NCBI GenBank assembly: GCA_018857735.1
Contig: JABMCL010000882.1
Span: forward strand, 181,001 to 245,000
Length of the DNA: 64,000 nucleotides
Reading direction: 5' to 3'
Source: Alviniconcha marisindica
Lineage: Eukaryota > Mollusca > Gastropoda > Provannidae
Position numbers and translations under genes: made by a program. Below are positions 19,601 through 30,461 of the stretch, one piece after another. Each line of letters starts with the position of its first letter. Within the stretch, counting starts at the first letter, position 1. The notes under the pieces were generated by a model. It saw only the letters and a program-made list of their open reading frames with translations. It was not told the DNA's origin and did no database searches.

Positions 19601-22600
19601 GCATTTCCACGAAGTCATCACACCTGCTGTTTTGGAGAACAGAACTGGATTCAGGGCACAGTGAATATCATAGCCTTTGTTGAATCTCTGTGGGTCTACG
19701 CTACATAGTCTCTTGCTCTGCAGGCCCGTGACTACACACATCAGGAACTAAGACAGTGTGAAGTCACAGCTTGTTTATCCCTAAACCTGTACAATCACCA
19801 CCAATTCCCACAAAACATGCCGAAAATGATTTGCATCCAATCCGGATTGGCTCAGAAGCATTGGCCAGAAGTGGGCTGGATGATTCTTGCATACCAGCTT
19901 GCTTCCAGACTGGATCCGTTTGACTAAAACCTGACACAGTCAGCCAGAACCAAATCCTGGTCCAGGCTGGTTTAGCACAACATGATATGGGCCATCTGTG
20001 GAAGAACGCAACCAAGTCTGAAAGTGGAAAACTGTAGAAGGCTGGATTCCCACATGAAGACAACAAGTCTTCAGTCCAAGGAATGCCAGAAACCAGGCCC
20101 AATGATCCCTGCACACCGGCTTGCTTCCAAACCAGATACATTTGGCCGAAACCTGACCCAGATCCAGATCAGATATGAGTTGGTTTTGCACAGTATGATC
20201 TCAGCCTTCTTTAGAAAAATGGAACCGAATTGGAAGTAGGCTCTGGCATATACGATTCAGCCTGATTCTGGCTGCAACAACGCCTACAACCATCAACCAG
20301 ATGAGTCCTTATTCTGTACACTAATTCTGCACCTTGTACTGAGCTAACCTTGTGCAGATGACAGCACATTAAAATCCATTTACTAGGTAACATGCACACC
20401 TGTGACTGTGTGTCAACAGCTTTGACACAGGTACCGCTGCTTGTGTTCCAGAACCGAATGTGTCGGTCGCTTGTGCCACCTCCTGTTGCCAACAATCGTG
20501 TCTGCCATGGGCACCAGGAGATTGCCTGAAATGTAAACAACAATAATCATGACAATACAGAAAAACTATCAAATGCTTTGAGCTACAGATGACCATACAA
20601 CCAGATCCCTCCCATACCTACCTGTGACTCCATATCTACCTGACTCCATACTAGGTGTGACTCCATATATACCTGTGACTCCATACCTACCTGTGACTCT
20701 GTATCTACCTGTGACTCCATACCTACCTGTGACTGTATCTACCTGTGACTCCATACCTACCCGTGACTCCTTATCTACTTGTGATTCCATACCTACCTGT
20801 GACTCCTATATTTACCTCTGACTCCATACCTACATGTGACTCCACATATATGTGATGACACTAATGATGGTGACAGGGAATGACCTTCACCTTTCTCTCC
20901 AAAATAAACCCTGTTTGGACTCATTCCAATCTAATCTCGAGACGTTTCTTTTTCCAAAGCAACAGATCAGCAACATTTTCTGCTCTGCGTCACTATCTTT
21001 CTCTACCGCAAGCCCTTGTTTATTACCTGCATTACTATCTTCCTCTGCCGCAAGTCCCTGTTTATTATCTGTATTACTATTTTCCTCTGACGCAAGTCCC
21101 TGTTTATTATCTGTGTTACTATCTTCCTCTGCCGCAAGTCCTTGTTTATTATCTGTGTTACTATCTTCCTCTGCTACAGGTCCCTGTTTATTATTTGTGT
21201 TACACTCTTCCTCTGCCGCAAGTCCTTGTTTATTATCTGTGTTACTATCTTCCTCTGCCACAGGTCCCTGTTTATTATTTGTGTTACACTCTTCCTCTGC
21301 CGCAAGTCCTTGTTTATTATCTGTGTTACTATCTTCCTCTGCCACAGGTCCCTGTTTATTATCTGTGTTATTATTTTCCTCTGCCGCAGGTCCCTGTTTA
21401 TTATCTGCATTACTGTCTTCCTCTGCCGCAGGTCCCTGTTTATTATCTGTGTTACTATTTTCCTCTGTCGCAAGTCCCTGTTTATTATCTGCATTACTAT
21501 CTTCCTCTGCCGCAAGTCCCTGTTTATTATCTGTATTACTATTTTCCTCTGCCGCAAGTCCCTGTTTATTATCTGTGTTACTATTTTCCTCTGCCGCAGG
21601 TCCCTGTTTATTACCTGCATTACTGTCTTCCTCTGCCGCAGGTCCCTGTTTATTATCTGTGTTACTATTTTCCTCTGTCGCAAGTCCCTGTTTATTATCT
21701 GCGCTACTGTCTTCCTCTGCTGCAAGCCCCTGTTCATTATCTGTTGATGCTGCTTGTAAATTTTGTATAGTGTGTCGCTTTACGTGTGCAGGTGCCTGTG
21801 AGCGCACGTGAGTATGCATGCATATAATAGACTGTCTCTCCCGACATGATTTTGTGCTGCAGAAATTACTTTAATTGCTGCCATTTGCAACAGGGCATGT
21901 GTTGCAACTGCAAGTGCACGCAGGCAGACAAACACAGCAGTGGACAAAATCAACACACAAGGGAATCAATTAGCGCTTGAAAGACGTCACACTAACGCCA
22001 CAACAAAGACCTGAGTCGCCTACAGTAACTCTCCCCTAGCATGTGTTGTAAATGCAAGGTACACAAACTCCACCAGCGGTGCACATTACGCACATGCCTG
22101 GTGAGAGTTACCATAGGCAACTCAGGTCTTTGTTGTTGTGTTTGTGTGATGTCTTTTGAGCGCTAATTAACTCCCTTGTGTGTTGATTCCGCACGAGCGC
22201 TCTGGGCCTCGTTCTGTTTCAGATCATGGCAGTGGACAGCACACAGCATCAAACCAAGGCAGCAACAGCCTTCACCTTTACTGCCGCCTGATGTTCCGTG
22301 AAGGTGTGCAGGGGCGCGACCTCCATGCCCAGGGTCGAGTCCCAGACGTTGACGGTGTTGTCATTGCCACCGCTGGCCAAGTACTGGCCATCAGGTGACC
22401 AGCGTAGGCCGCACACCTCCTGCGAGTGATTGGCTAGTGTGGCTACGTGGTGTGTCGCCACTCGCACATCATGGTGATGGATGCCGCCTGTGCGAGAACC
22501 ACTAGAACAGAATGGTGGATTTGGCGTCATCACAAAACGGGGAGTTGGGGGGTCAGATCCAAAATGTAACAAAAACTTACAAGTTACCAAAAATCTTCAT

Positions 22601-23983
22601 CTCCACTGGAACACAATTTTGTCGAGAAACATAACTGCAGATTCACATGAGTTGATGATAATGATGATGATGTCGACGATGAGTGGTTGATGATCATGTG
22701 GAGGAGGAGGTGGAAGAGGGTGGCGGTTGAGATAAAAGTTTTCAACGTGACCCACCTGCTCAGAACATGAGCGTTCCAGTCCAGGCATCCTACTCTTCCA
22801 GCATGGCCAGCCATGGTACGTATAAGCTTGCCGTGGTTCACATCCCAAATCTGTGGGAATAAGCAGCAGGGACAGCTTAGTGGTCAGAGCGCCAGACTCA
22901 TGATTGAAAGGTCACAGGTTCACATCCCAGTAGGAGCAGCAGGAGAATTTTCTTCTCCAGGGTCAACTTTCTGTGCTGACTCGTAATACTGATATCCGTT
23001 CCACCCCCCGTGTTACTGCAGTAGCATGTAAAAGATCCCAGCCACTCTGCCAAAAGTGCAGGTGGCATATTACAGGTAAACACGCATGCACCATACGTAT
23101 GTGACCTTGCATGAAGTGACATAACATGGTGCATGGTTGCTTGGTGTACACAGTATGTGCTGAAATGGCAGCAGTTTCACATGGCACCAGCCATGTATGT
23201 AACAACCAAAAAGTGCTTAAGTACACCACTTCAGGTGATTATGTATTCAAAACACACTATAAAAAGCTACAGTCACTCATTTTGAATCACACGTGACAAA
23301 AACGCAGCGAGTTTACTCAAGAGCGGAGAATAGCGCTACATGAAAGCATGTCCCCGAGTGCTGCCATTTTGTGCCAGACTGTCAGTATCAGTGACATCAT
23401 AAACAAAGCTGGCATGTGTGGCAAAAGTATCAAATACATCATAATCCAACTCTTTTCTGTTCCTCCTTGCTGAAGATGGAATCAACATGGCTGAACTGAA
23501 GCGCCAAAGTACTTCTTTTGTATAAATGTTAACACAGCAACCAAACGAAGCAGGCAGATGGAAAAAAAATTGTAAATTTTCTGCATTTTCAGGCCAACTT
23601 CTGTCTTTGGTGCATTTCCCCTTTAATGAAGCACTCAAACACTTTACATACCTGCACATTACCATCAGATAGACCGACTGCCAAGACGGACCCATCTGTA
23701 ATCCAAGACACAGCTGAGATGTAATCGCTGGAGTCCACGTTCATCAGCAAGGTGATGGTGGAGTCTGTGGCATTCCACAGGTACAACTCCGTTCCCAGGG
23801 CAGCTGCCAGGGTGTTGGTGCTGGACCAGTCCAGAGTGTGCAAGTCTGGATCCAGAAAGGATGGACATTGGAGAACATGTGTGTGTGTGTGTGTGTGTGC
23901 ACACGCGTGCAAGCGTGCGTGCGTGCGAGCCTGCGTGCATGCATGCGTGTGTGTGTGTGTGTACACGTGCATGCATTTGAGTG

Positions 23984-24017
<34 letters not shown>

Positions 24018-24720
24018 TGCATGCATGCATGTGTGTGTTGGAAGTGGAGAGAAAGACATTGACTGAAGTGTTGTAGTGTATTTAGGGTTTCATTGTTCCC
24101 TTGGTGCTATGTATTTCTGTCAACTCTATTATGAGGTAGACATTGTAGAGGCAATTTTGATGTTTTATGTGATATTACTTACACTTGTTGAAAAAAAAAA
24201 ATGTTTGGGGGAGAATCTGTTCAGAGAAATCCTGTCAGAGAAATCACTCTAACTGATGATTAATTATTTTTTTAAATAACAGCAATGATTTTAAAAAAGA
24301 GAATATATATCTCAATGGTTGTGACAGGTTGTACACAGTAGCAAAGGCTCACTGTCTAGTTTTAACTATCTGGTACACACACAGACGGACAGACTGACTG
24401 ACTGGGAGGTACAAATCAACCTACAGTAATCATCAAGCACCACCGGAGCATCCAGGACGTTTTCTGGCTTGCTGGGGATGTGGCGTATGCTGGAAGATGG
24501 CTTGGGAGCAGTCATTTTACCTGTGCTGTACAGCACATTCAGGTTGCTGGGCTGATCTGAACACACATAATAACAGTGCAACACCTTTAGGTTGTTGGGC
24601 TGATCGAACACACACACACACAATCATACAGCACTTTCAGGTTGTTGGACTGATCCAAACACACACATGCATGCATGCACACACGCACACACAGCACTTT
24701 CACGTTGTTGGGCTGAGCTG

Positions 24721-24779
<59 letters not shown>

Positions 24780-24821
24780 CACTTTCACTTGTTACTGAGC
24801 TGAACACAACACACACACACA

Positions 24822-24868
<47 letters not shown>

Positions 24869-24907
24869 AACACACAGCCTACAGTTCAGTTTGGGCTGAG
24901 CTGAACA

Positions 24908-24968
<61 letters not shown>

Positions 24969-25002
24969 CCATACAGCACTTTCACGTTGTTGGGCTGAGC
25001 TG

Positions 25003-25045
<43 letters not shown>

Positions 25046-25081
25046 CACAGCCATACAGCACTTTCACGTTGTTGGGCTGAG

Positions 25082-25151
<70 letters not shown>

Positions 25152-28100
25152 CACATTCAGGTTGCTGGGTTGATCTGAACACACACACACAGACACACAC
25201 AATCATGCAGCATATTCAGAGTGTCAGGCTGATCTGAACACACAAATTACAATACAGCACATTCAGCTTGTTGAGCTGTATGTGAGTATGCGCATGTGTC
25301 TGTCTGCATGCATGAGTGTGTGTGTATATATGACTTAGTGCCAAAAGGTGCGCAAGAAAAGAGGACAGAGGTACTGAAAATAAAGTTGACAGGATGTGAG
25401 TGAGTAATGCATTTTTTGAATGAACACATGTGAAGTCATCCACCAGTGAAGGGAGAAGGCAGTGCTGCTCCTCGTTCCTGAGAAATTTGACTTTCAGTGT
25501 GATTTGTGACAAGATGTTGAACATTACACATTACAACAAGCCCACATCACTGTGCTGCTAATCATGCAGTTAACTGTGAAAACCCAACTGATCTTTCAAG
25601 ATGTGATCCACATGAGTATTACCAAGTAAACTGTTGTTGTTCTGTGTCACACAGAACAGCATGCTACGCATAGTTTGTTGCAATACATAACGTTCAACAT
25701 ACAGCCAATCTTGAACATTTTTAAATGAATAAAAAGCAACACATTTTGAAACATAAACAGTTATTCTTTAATAGAACAATATGTGACAAGGAAGATTTGA
25801 TGATTTTTTTTCATCAAATTTAAGCTTTCTTGACATAAACAGCAAATGATGTAAGAAATATGTCGTACATTACTATTTCAACAAGATGTACAATGCTGTT
25901 TGTTTCTTGATGAAAATGATAAATCAGTAACTTTTTATTACTGGACAGTATAAAGACATAACTATTTCCATGTGAACAGTTTTTGGGCATTTATTTTGTT
26001 GTAGTGGATAGCATAATGTTAAATAGATGACATGGTACTTGTTTTCATAACAAAATAAATAATACTTATTATTTAACAAACAAGTAAGTGTTTTGTAAGA
26101 GAAAATGGAGCAAGTAAGAGTGAGTGAAACTTTTGCTGCTTTTGGGTGTCACAGGAAAACACACACGCAACCTGTCATCCATGCATTTCTTGGACATGTT
26201 GACTCGGGTGCCTAGGACAAAATAGTGGAACAGTTAACTTCAAAGTGAAAGAAATAATAATAATAAATAGAAAAAATCGTTATAAATATTACTAAAAAAA
26301 ACACAGCCAAAGAATAATGCTATTAAGATCGGCACCTTACATTTTTAGAACTGTGGAAGGCAGGCAGGCATGGTCACTATAACTATGTCGAACGTTATTA
26401 TTTCCACAGCTCGTGTTGTAATCATAATGTTCAACATCTAACTTGACGACTTTAACCTGCGTAAATTCGAATTGTCTACCATATATGATGATTTGTTTGA
26501 AGACGTAGTTTGTAAACAAAACGAACTGCGTTAAGCGCAAGCAAAAAATGTAAAGAGTACGATCAGAATATACTGTTTATAACCAATCTGCTGTCGCACA
26601 TTACGATTTCAACACACACTCATGTTGTAAGAAACTCGGTGAAAACAAATTTTCGAAAGCATCTGATCAAACTTTAGATCGACAGCAACAAAAACTCACT
26701 CTGTATGCTAACATTCAGATACTTTTAAAAGATTCGGCATATACCATATAAATATCATCGTATAACCGGAAGATTTGACTAAATCTCCGATGAACGTTTA
26801 AATAAAGTTGAACGTTACGGTCTTCAAAAATATTACCACACACCTTTCGCATATCAGAACGTCTCTTCCATGCGGCCATGTGCTAAAAGCGAATGACCTG
26901 GATGTATAACATGGCTGACCGGAAGTAGTTCAAAAGCGCAAAAACACAATTTTTTTCCTTTTGCTTGTTTAATACGTTGTTGAACGTTATTTATTGCAAC
27001 AATTTTATGAAGAATGGCAAGATATATTTTTAAAACTACCCAGACATTTGGTAGTAAAATAAAACATTGGCGCCTGATGCAGTGACGTACCACAGTGACT
27101 GGAGTAAAGTTTCGATGAAAGAGAAAGTCCGTTCTTCACTAGATTGTCTGCGGATGCTGGTCATGAAACATTTCAACACACATAACGTTCGACCGAGGGA
27201 TATTTCGGAGCCTCTAACTCCAAAAACAAAACTTAGTGATAATCGATTTTATATGCACTGTGTAAAGCGATATCTTCTCTGTGCAAATCAGTGACTGAGG
27301 TAATGTTCTGATTCGTCATGTACGTGAATGAAAGCATTGAAAACACTCACCGTGAGCATGTCCGTTTTCAGGGGTCGAATTTCGTGGCGCTTTTCACTCT
27401 CAAAAAATAATATTTCTCCAGCTGCTCCAGATTTGGAGCTCATATTGTTTCCACTGTGATACTGACCAATTATGAACACACACACAAAGCAACAACAAGA
27501 CAAAGTGTTTGAAACGGATTTTATTGACGGTCAAAAATCGGACCCCCCATTTGCACACCTTTTGGCACTAAGTCATATATATATATATATATGCATTTGT
27601 GTGTTTGGGTGTGTGTGTGCATGTGCTTGCATGCATGTATGCGTGTGCGTGCATGTATATGTGATAAACTGCTGCTCACTGTGAATCTGGTGTACCAAGG
27701 AAACCCCAAAGCTCCAACGGACAAACAAAGGCAAATTTCTCTACAGAGAGACAACAAAGTTATCATGTATTGTTAAATCAACACAAAGGCCACCAGGCAA
27801 TAACAGCCTGCAAGCCCGACTCACTGCTGATGGAGCACTGGTTCTTGAAGCTGAGGATTTTGGTGCCGGTCTGCACCTGCCGAGGGAGCATGGCCCCCAT
27901 CAGATGTTGCTGATAATCCGTCTTTGCTCCACCCTCCTCTTCCTCCTCATCACGGATGTTCAGCAGTGCAAAGTGGCTCATGTCCTGGTTGGTAGTGACT
28001 CGGTTCGGGATAAACCTTCATTGCAACAGAGGAAACTCGGTTTGGGATAAACCTTCATTGCAACAGAGGAAACTCGGTTTGGGATATAAACCTTCATTGC

Positions 28101-30167
28101 AACAGAGGAAACCTCGGTTCGGGATAAACCTTCATTGCAACAGAGGAAACTCGGTTTGGGATATAAACCTTCATTGCAACAGATGAGATGCTGTAATGCT
28201 CATCATGGGTGACCACTGACAGTCCTTTTGGGGGGGGGAGGGGGGGGGACAAAAATTGCAGTGCTGGAAAAGCATTGTCTTGAGAGGAAAAACGCTACAA
28301 ACATTCCACCAACAGTCCAGGAACCCACCTTTTCAAAATGTGTGCTATTTGAGGTTATAATGTGTTGTAGGGGAAGGCTACTTCCTTAAAGGATCAGTTT
28401 GGATGGGTGGTGAAAGTGTGATTGCTGGCTCTCATCTGGGAAAGAGTGTTTTTCTCTCTTCTGAAAAACGAGTAATATTTGTTACTTACTCATATTATGG
28501 GTAAGTAACTTGGTGTTTTACACCCAGTCAACCATTATGGTTAAATCAGGGTGAAGCCATTCTAAGAAACAGCTGTTGATATGGAGCCATCATAAGAGAC
28601 AGCAACACCTGCTGATATGAGCCGTTATAAGGCAAAGTCACACCTGTTGATATGAGCCATTATAACTACAAGACAAAGTCACACCTGTTGATATGAGCCA
28701 TTATAACTATAAGGCAAAGTCACACCTGTTGATATGAGCCATTATAACTATAAGACAAAGTCACACCTGTTGATATGAGCCATTATAACTATAAGACAAA
28801 GTCACACCTGTTGATATGAGCCATTATAACTATAAGGCAAAGTCACACCTGTTGATATGAGCCATTATAACTATAAGACAAAGTCACACCTGTTGATATG
28901 AGCCATTATAACTATAAGACAAAGTCACACCTGTTGATATGAGCCATTATAAGAAAAGGCCACACCTGTCACTATGAGCCACTGAAAGACAAAGCCATAC
29001 CATTGTAAATCATAGTTAATAAAAAAAATATATATATATATATATAACAAAATAAAAGTTTTTTTTTTTTAAAGCTACACCTTTCAATATAAGCCATTAA
29101 AAGACAAAGCCACACATGTCAATATAAGCCACTATAAGACAAAAGCCACATCTGTCAACATGAGCCATTATAAGACAAAGCCTCACCTGTCAATACAAGC
29201 CACTGTAAAAGAATAAGACTACACACCTGTCTTGTTGCCTGCCTGGTGTGATGGCCGACTTCTTACTGGGCGTCTTCCCTGTCAGGTATTTACCAGGTGT
29301 CATCTTGGGTGTCTTGCAGTTGCTGCCAGTGCCAGGGGTGACTGCATTCTTGCTGGGGGTTTTCGCACGACTCGGTGTTCGGCAGTTTTTACCAGGAGTC
29401 CTTCCAGTGAAATTCTGTGGCTTCATTGGAGAGGATATGCCTACCGAGAACAAAAAGAAAGAATGCTAATGACAGGTAAACCCGAACTAAACAAAAATAT
29501 AAGTGAATGCCATTAACACCAATTCCAAGCAAAAGCAGACTAGACTCAGGCAATAGGATCAATAAAACAATAATTACAAAACAGAAGGTTAAAATGAAGC
29601 AAAAGATTTAAGTCCTGACTGCCTGAGTGGTTCTTCGTATAAATTTAAGAACACCCAGTCAGTCTAAAAAAACACATTATTATCAAGGTGAAAAGGTTAT
29701 CAAATCACAAAGCAAAGCAATCTGAGGGAAGTTAATGTAGTCAGATTTTCATTTGTGGAGGACAAGACTGGCAGCATTGCTTTGAACTTTTTATCGTCAG
29801 TTCAGTGAAGATGATGGAAGGCCAGAGTGGATACATTATGTGTATTTGACGAAGGCCAGAGTGGATACATTATGTGTATCGAGTGGAATATATATTATGA
29901 ATACGATAGCAACCAAAACTTACACCTGACAAAATAAGCTGAACCACACTATCACATTCACACCACATAATCAAAGGTTTACACTGCAGACCAGATACTA
30001 GGCAGACCACAGTCAACTGAATAAAGAGTAACACCATTGTCAGAGGGGTGTATTCGCAACAGTGTTTCCTGGGCTTTCCTCTGCCACCTTGGCAGGGGGG
30101 CATTCTGCAGAGGGCCGTCCATCCGTGTCACATCTGTTACAGCTTTGGTGAACTGAAACTGCGACAT
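16639..30167 (-). CDS. CDC20: Cell division cycle 20, APC/C co-activator (complete)
   Basis: Known role: WD40 activator and substrate receptor of the anaphase-promoting complex, and target of the spindle checkpoint. Exons (complement): 30035-30167, 29227-29440, 27825-28015, 24425-24556, 23652-23845, 22756-22850, 22276-22501, 20400-20525, 19311-19428 and 16639-16811. All junctions are GT-AG and phase-consistent, giving about 533 residues (human about 499). The N terminus has [11 protein letters not shown], then a Thr-Pro-rich tract with many TPGK/TPSK sites. The C-box DRFIPNR is at about 115-121, with KILSF (the Mad2-binding position) at 168-172. The seven-bladed propeller runs from about 225 to 510, with landmarks [35 protein letters not shown] and [12 protein letters not shown]. 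The protein ends CIR, supplying the Ile-Arg tail that docks on the APC/C. An acceptor at 30207-30209 suggests an upstream untranslated exon. The N terminus favours CDC20 over Cdh1/FZR1. Confidence 0.95.
17150..17365 (+). mobile_element. SINE-like fragment in CDC20 intron 9
   Basis: The sequence contains TCCCGAGTCAAATTCTGTGC, then ACAAAAGTCCTTCAGATGAG and GATCCTGTAGTCCAT. I recognise this arrangement from dispersed molluscan short repeats. No head or target duplication was delimited. A possible tail fragment of the same family is at about 43967-44035. Confidence 0.4.
17590..19310. repeat. 68-bp minisatellite abutting the CDC20 exon 9 donor
   Basis: The unit is near GTGACTTACCACTGACAATG, AGACACCAGTGACTCACCAA, TGAAATCAGTGAGCTGTTGG. 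It becomes more degenerate toward 19310, where it merges with the exon. The exon 9 end reads CTTACCAATGAGGTCAGTGAC on the plus strand, and many units carry CTTACC followed by AATGAGATCAGTGAC. Each such unit is a copy of the 5' splice site plus about 15 nt of exon. Confidence 0.9.
19538..20087. repeat. Foldback element with about 46-bp arms in CDC20 intron 8
   Basis: The arm at 19538-19583 (GACATTCCTTGGACTCAAGA...) is the near-perfect reverse complement of 20041-20087, with about four mismatches. The roughly 460-bp middle holds diverged repeats with GCTTGCTTCCAGACTGGATC-type units, also found just right of the second arm. No coding frame was recognised. Confidence 0.75.
20610..20850. repeat. 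About 18-bp tandem repeat in CDC20 intron 7
   Basis: Units of TACCTGTGACTCCATA repeat with small changes about 13 times. On the minus strand each contains CACAGGTAGG, which looks like a weak donor. Confidence 0.85.
20990..21750. repeat. 45-bp minisatellite, about 17 units, in CDC20 intron 7
   Basis: The unit is near TGCCGCAAGTCCCTGTTTAT followed by TATCTGTGTTACTATCTTCC. Because 45 is divisible by three and the unit lacks stops, several frames on both strands stay open for 190-310 codons. The predicted peptides are simple 15-residue repeats. I treat them as artefacts. Confidence 0.92.
21947..22195. mobile_element. Foldback (palindromic) element, copy 1
   Basis: The left end CAACACACAAGGGAATCAAT is the reverse complement, with one mismatch, of the right end ending TTGTGTGTTG. 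The arms continue inward through AGCGC and the AAAGACCTGAG / CTCAGGTCTTT blocks. The element is followed by GAGCGCTCTGGGCCTCG and TCTGTTTCAGATCA. The same arrangement occurs at 36299-36545, so this is a dispersed element. It lies about 80 bp from the CDC20 exon 7 donor. Confidence 0.75.
22866..23340 (+). mobile_element. tRNA-derived SINE, family A, in CDC20 intron 5
   Basis: The head has an A-box-like TTAGTGGTCAGAGCGCC and a B-box-like GGTTCACATCCCA. The body is shared with 45985-46452 and, inverted, 62405-63062: CCAGGGTCAACTTTCTGTGC, GTAAAAGATCCC, GCCAAAAGTGCAGGTGGC and TGGCACCAGCCATGTA. The tail is near GCGGAGAATAGCGCTAC. Confidence 0.85.
23877..24032. repeat. Compound TG / GCGTGCATGC microsatellite
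   Basis: A TG-rich microsatellite with interrupting CGTGCATGCATG blocks, just upstream (on the minus strand) of the CDC20 exon 5 acceptor, in intron 4. Confidence 0.9.
24557..25275. repeat. CA-rich array of degenerate copies of the CDC20 exon 4 acceptor
   Basis: About ten units consist of a (CA)n stretch plus a block like GCACTTTCACGTTGTTGGGC ending TGAGCTGAACACAC. On the minus strand each block reads GTGTGTTCAG then CTCAGCCCAACAACGTGAAAG. It is a copy of the real exon 4 acceptor and its first roughly 28 coding bases (residues QPSNLNVLY). Blocks are spaced 35 to about 105 bp apart, depending on the CA run. Confidence 0.9.
25331..27575. mobile_element. Putative 2.2-kb DNA transposon with 25-bp terminal inverted repeats
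   Basis: 25331-25355 starts TGACTTAGTGCCAAAAGGTG. 27551-27575 is its reverse complement with a single mismatch in 25 bases. TATATA flanks both ends, so the target duplication could be TA or TATATA. The interior contains several copies of a TTGAACGTTA/TAACGTTCAA motif (near 25688, 26388, 26793, 26812, 26972, 27181). It also has ETS-like CCGGAAG sites at about 26766 and 26930 and a few short open frames. No transposase domain was recognised. It lies in CDC20 intron 3. Confidence 0.6.
27351..27443 (-). CDS. Exon-like open segment of unknown gene inside the inverted-repeat element
   Basis: A 31-codon frame starts with Met and reads [20 protein letters not shown], continuing [11 protein letters not shown]. 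It ends at a good donor (ACG|GTGAGT). The composition looks protein-like, but I do not recognise it. It cannot be an extra CDC20 exon: the frame is incompatible with the phase-1 junction between CDC20 exons 3 and 4. It may be a first exon of a gene carried by the surrounding element, or chance. Confidence 0.2.
28001..28190. repeat. 37-39-bp array copying the CDC20 exon 3 acceptor and C-box codons
   Basis: Five units of ATAAACCTTCATTGCAACAG plus AGGAAACTCGGTTTGGG. On the minus strand each reads TGCAATGAAG then GTTTATCCC(A/G)AACCGAG, copying the real acceptor and the codons for Phe-Ile-Pro-Asn-Arg of the C-box. The unit at the left edge is the real exon start. Confidence 0.92.
28560..29220. repeat. 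41-bp minisatellite adjacent to the CDC20 exon 2 donor
   Basis: About twelve units of GACAAAGTCACACCTGTTGATATGAGCCATTATAACTATAA, split by an AT-rich stretch at about 29020-29070. The block TCACACCTGTTGATATG resembles the real exon end and donor ACACACCTGTCTTGTTG. On the minus strand both read (A/G)ACAG|GTGTG. Confidence 0.9.
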
Positions 30168-30461
30168 CTTCTTTGTCTTTCTCCAATACCATCAGTTTCT
30201 CTGAATCTGTGGATCAAATCAAAGGATTGTAATTAATGCCTCAGTAGTATTTGGTCATATTCAGTTTGACACATGGATTGAAATCAAAAAGAGCTGCAGA
30301 ATAATTAAGTTAATCTTTCCTACCATCCCAGCTGACAGCAAAAATGAACAAAGGTGGTTAACATAATAGCATTTGATAGTGGTCACATTGAAGAATTGAC
30401 AACAGGAAATACCCCCACCCCCCCCCCCCCACACACACCACCACACCTCTTTCCTCTCCTA

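Noticed and set aside
20610..20850. Exon-edge origin for the CACAGGTAGG repeat near CDC20 exon 8
   Set aside because: It resembles the exon 8 donor (GTCACAG|GTGTG) only over about 9 bases and lies on the acceptor side of the exon, so the match may be chance.
20852..21819. Frames of about 190-320 codons in several phases on both strands
   Set aside because: They result from the stop-free 45-bp repeat unit in CDC20 intron 7.
24720..25150. CRISPR-like array
   Set aside because: The spaced repeats are CA runs plus degenerate exon copies in an animal intron. There are no uniform repeats or unique spacers.
23589..25206. Cys-Val- and Thr-His-rich frames
   Set aside because: Translations of TG/CA microsatellites.
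27067..27294. 75-codon plus-strand frame in CDC20 intron 3
   Set aside because: No recognisable domain and no splice support. Kept only as part of the inverted-repeat element description.
16639..30167. Cdh1/FZR1 instead of CDC20
   Set aside because: The N-terminal PLPRWQRKA, the Thr-Pro-rich tract and the KILSF position fit CDC20. The Cdh1-type N terminus is absent.
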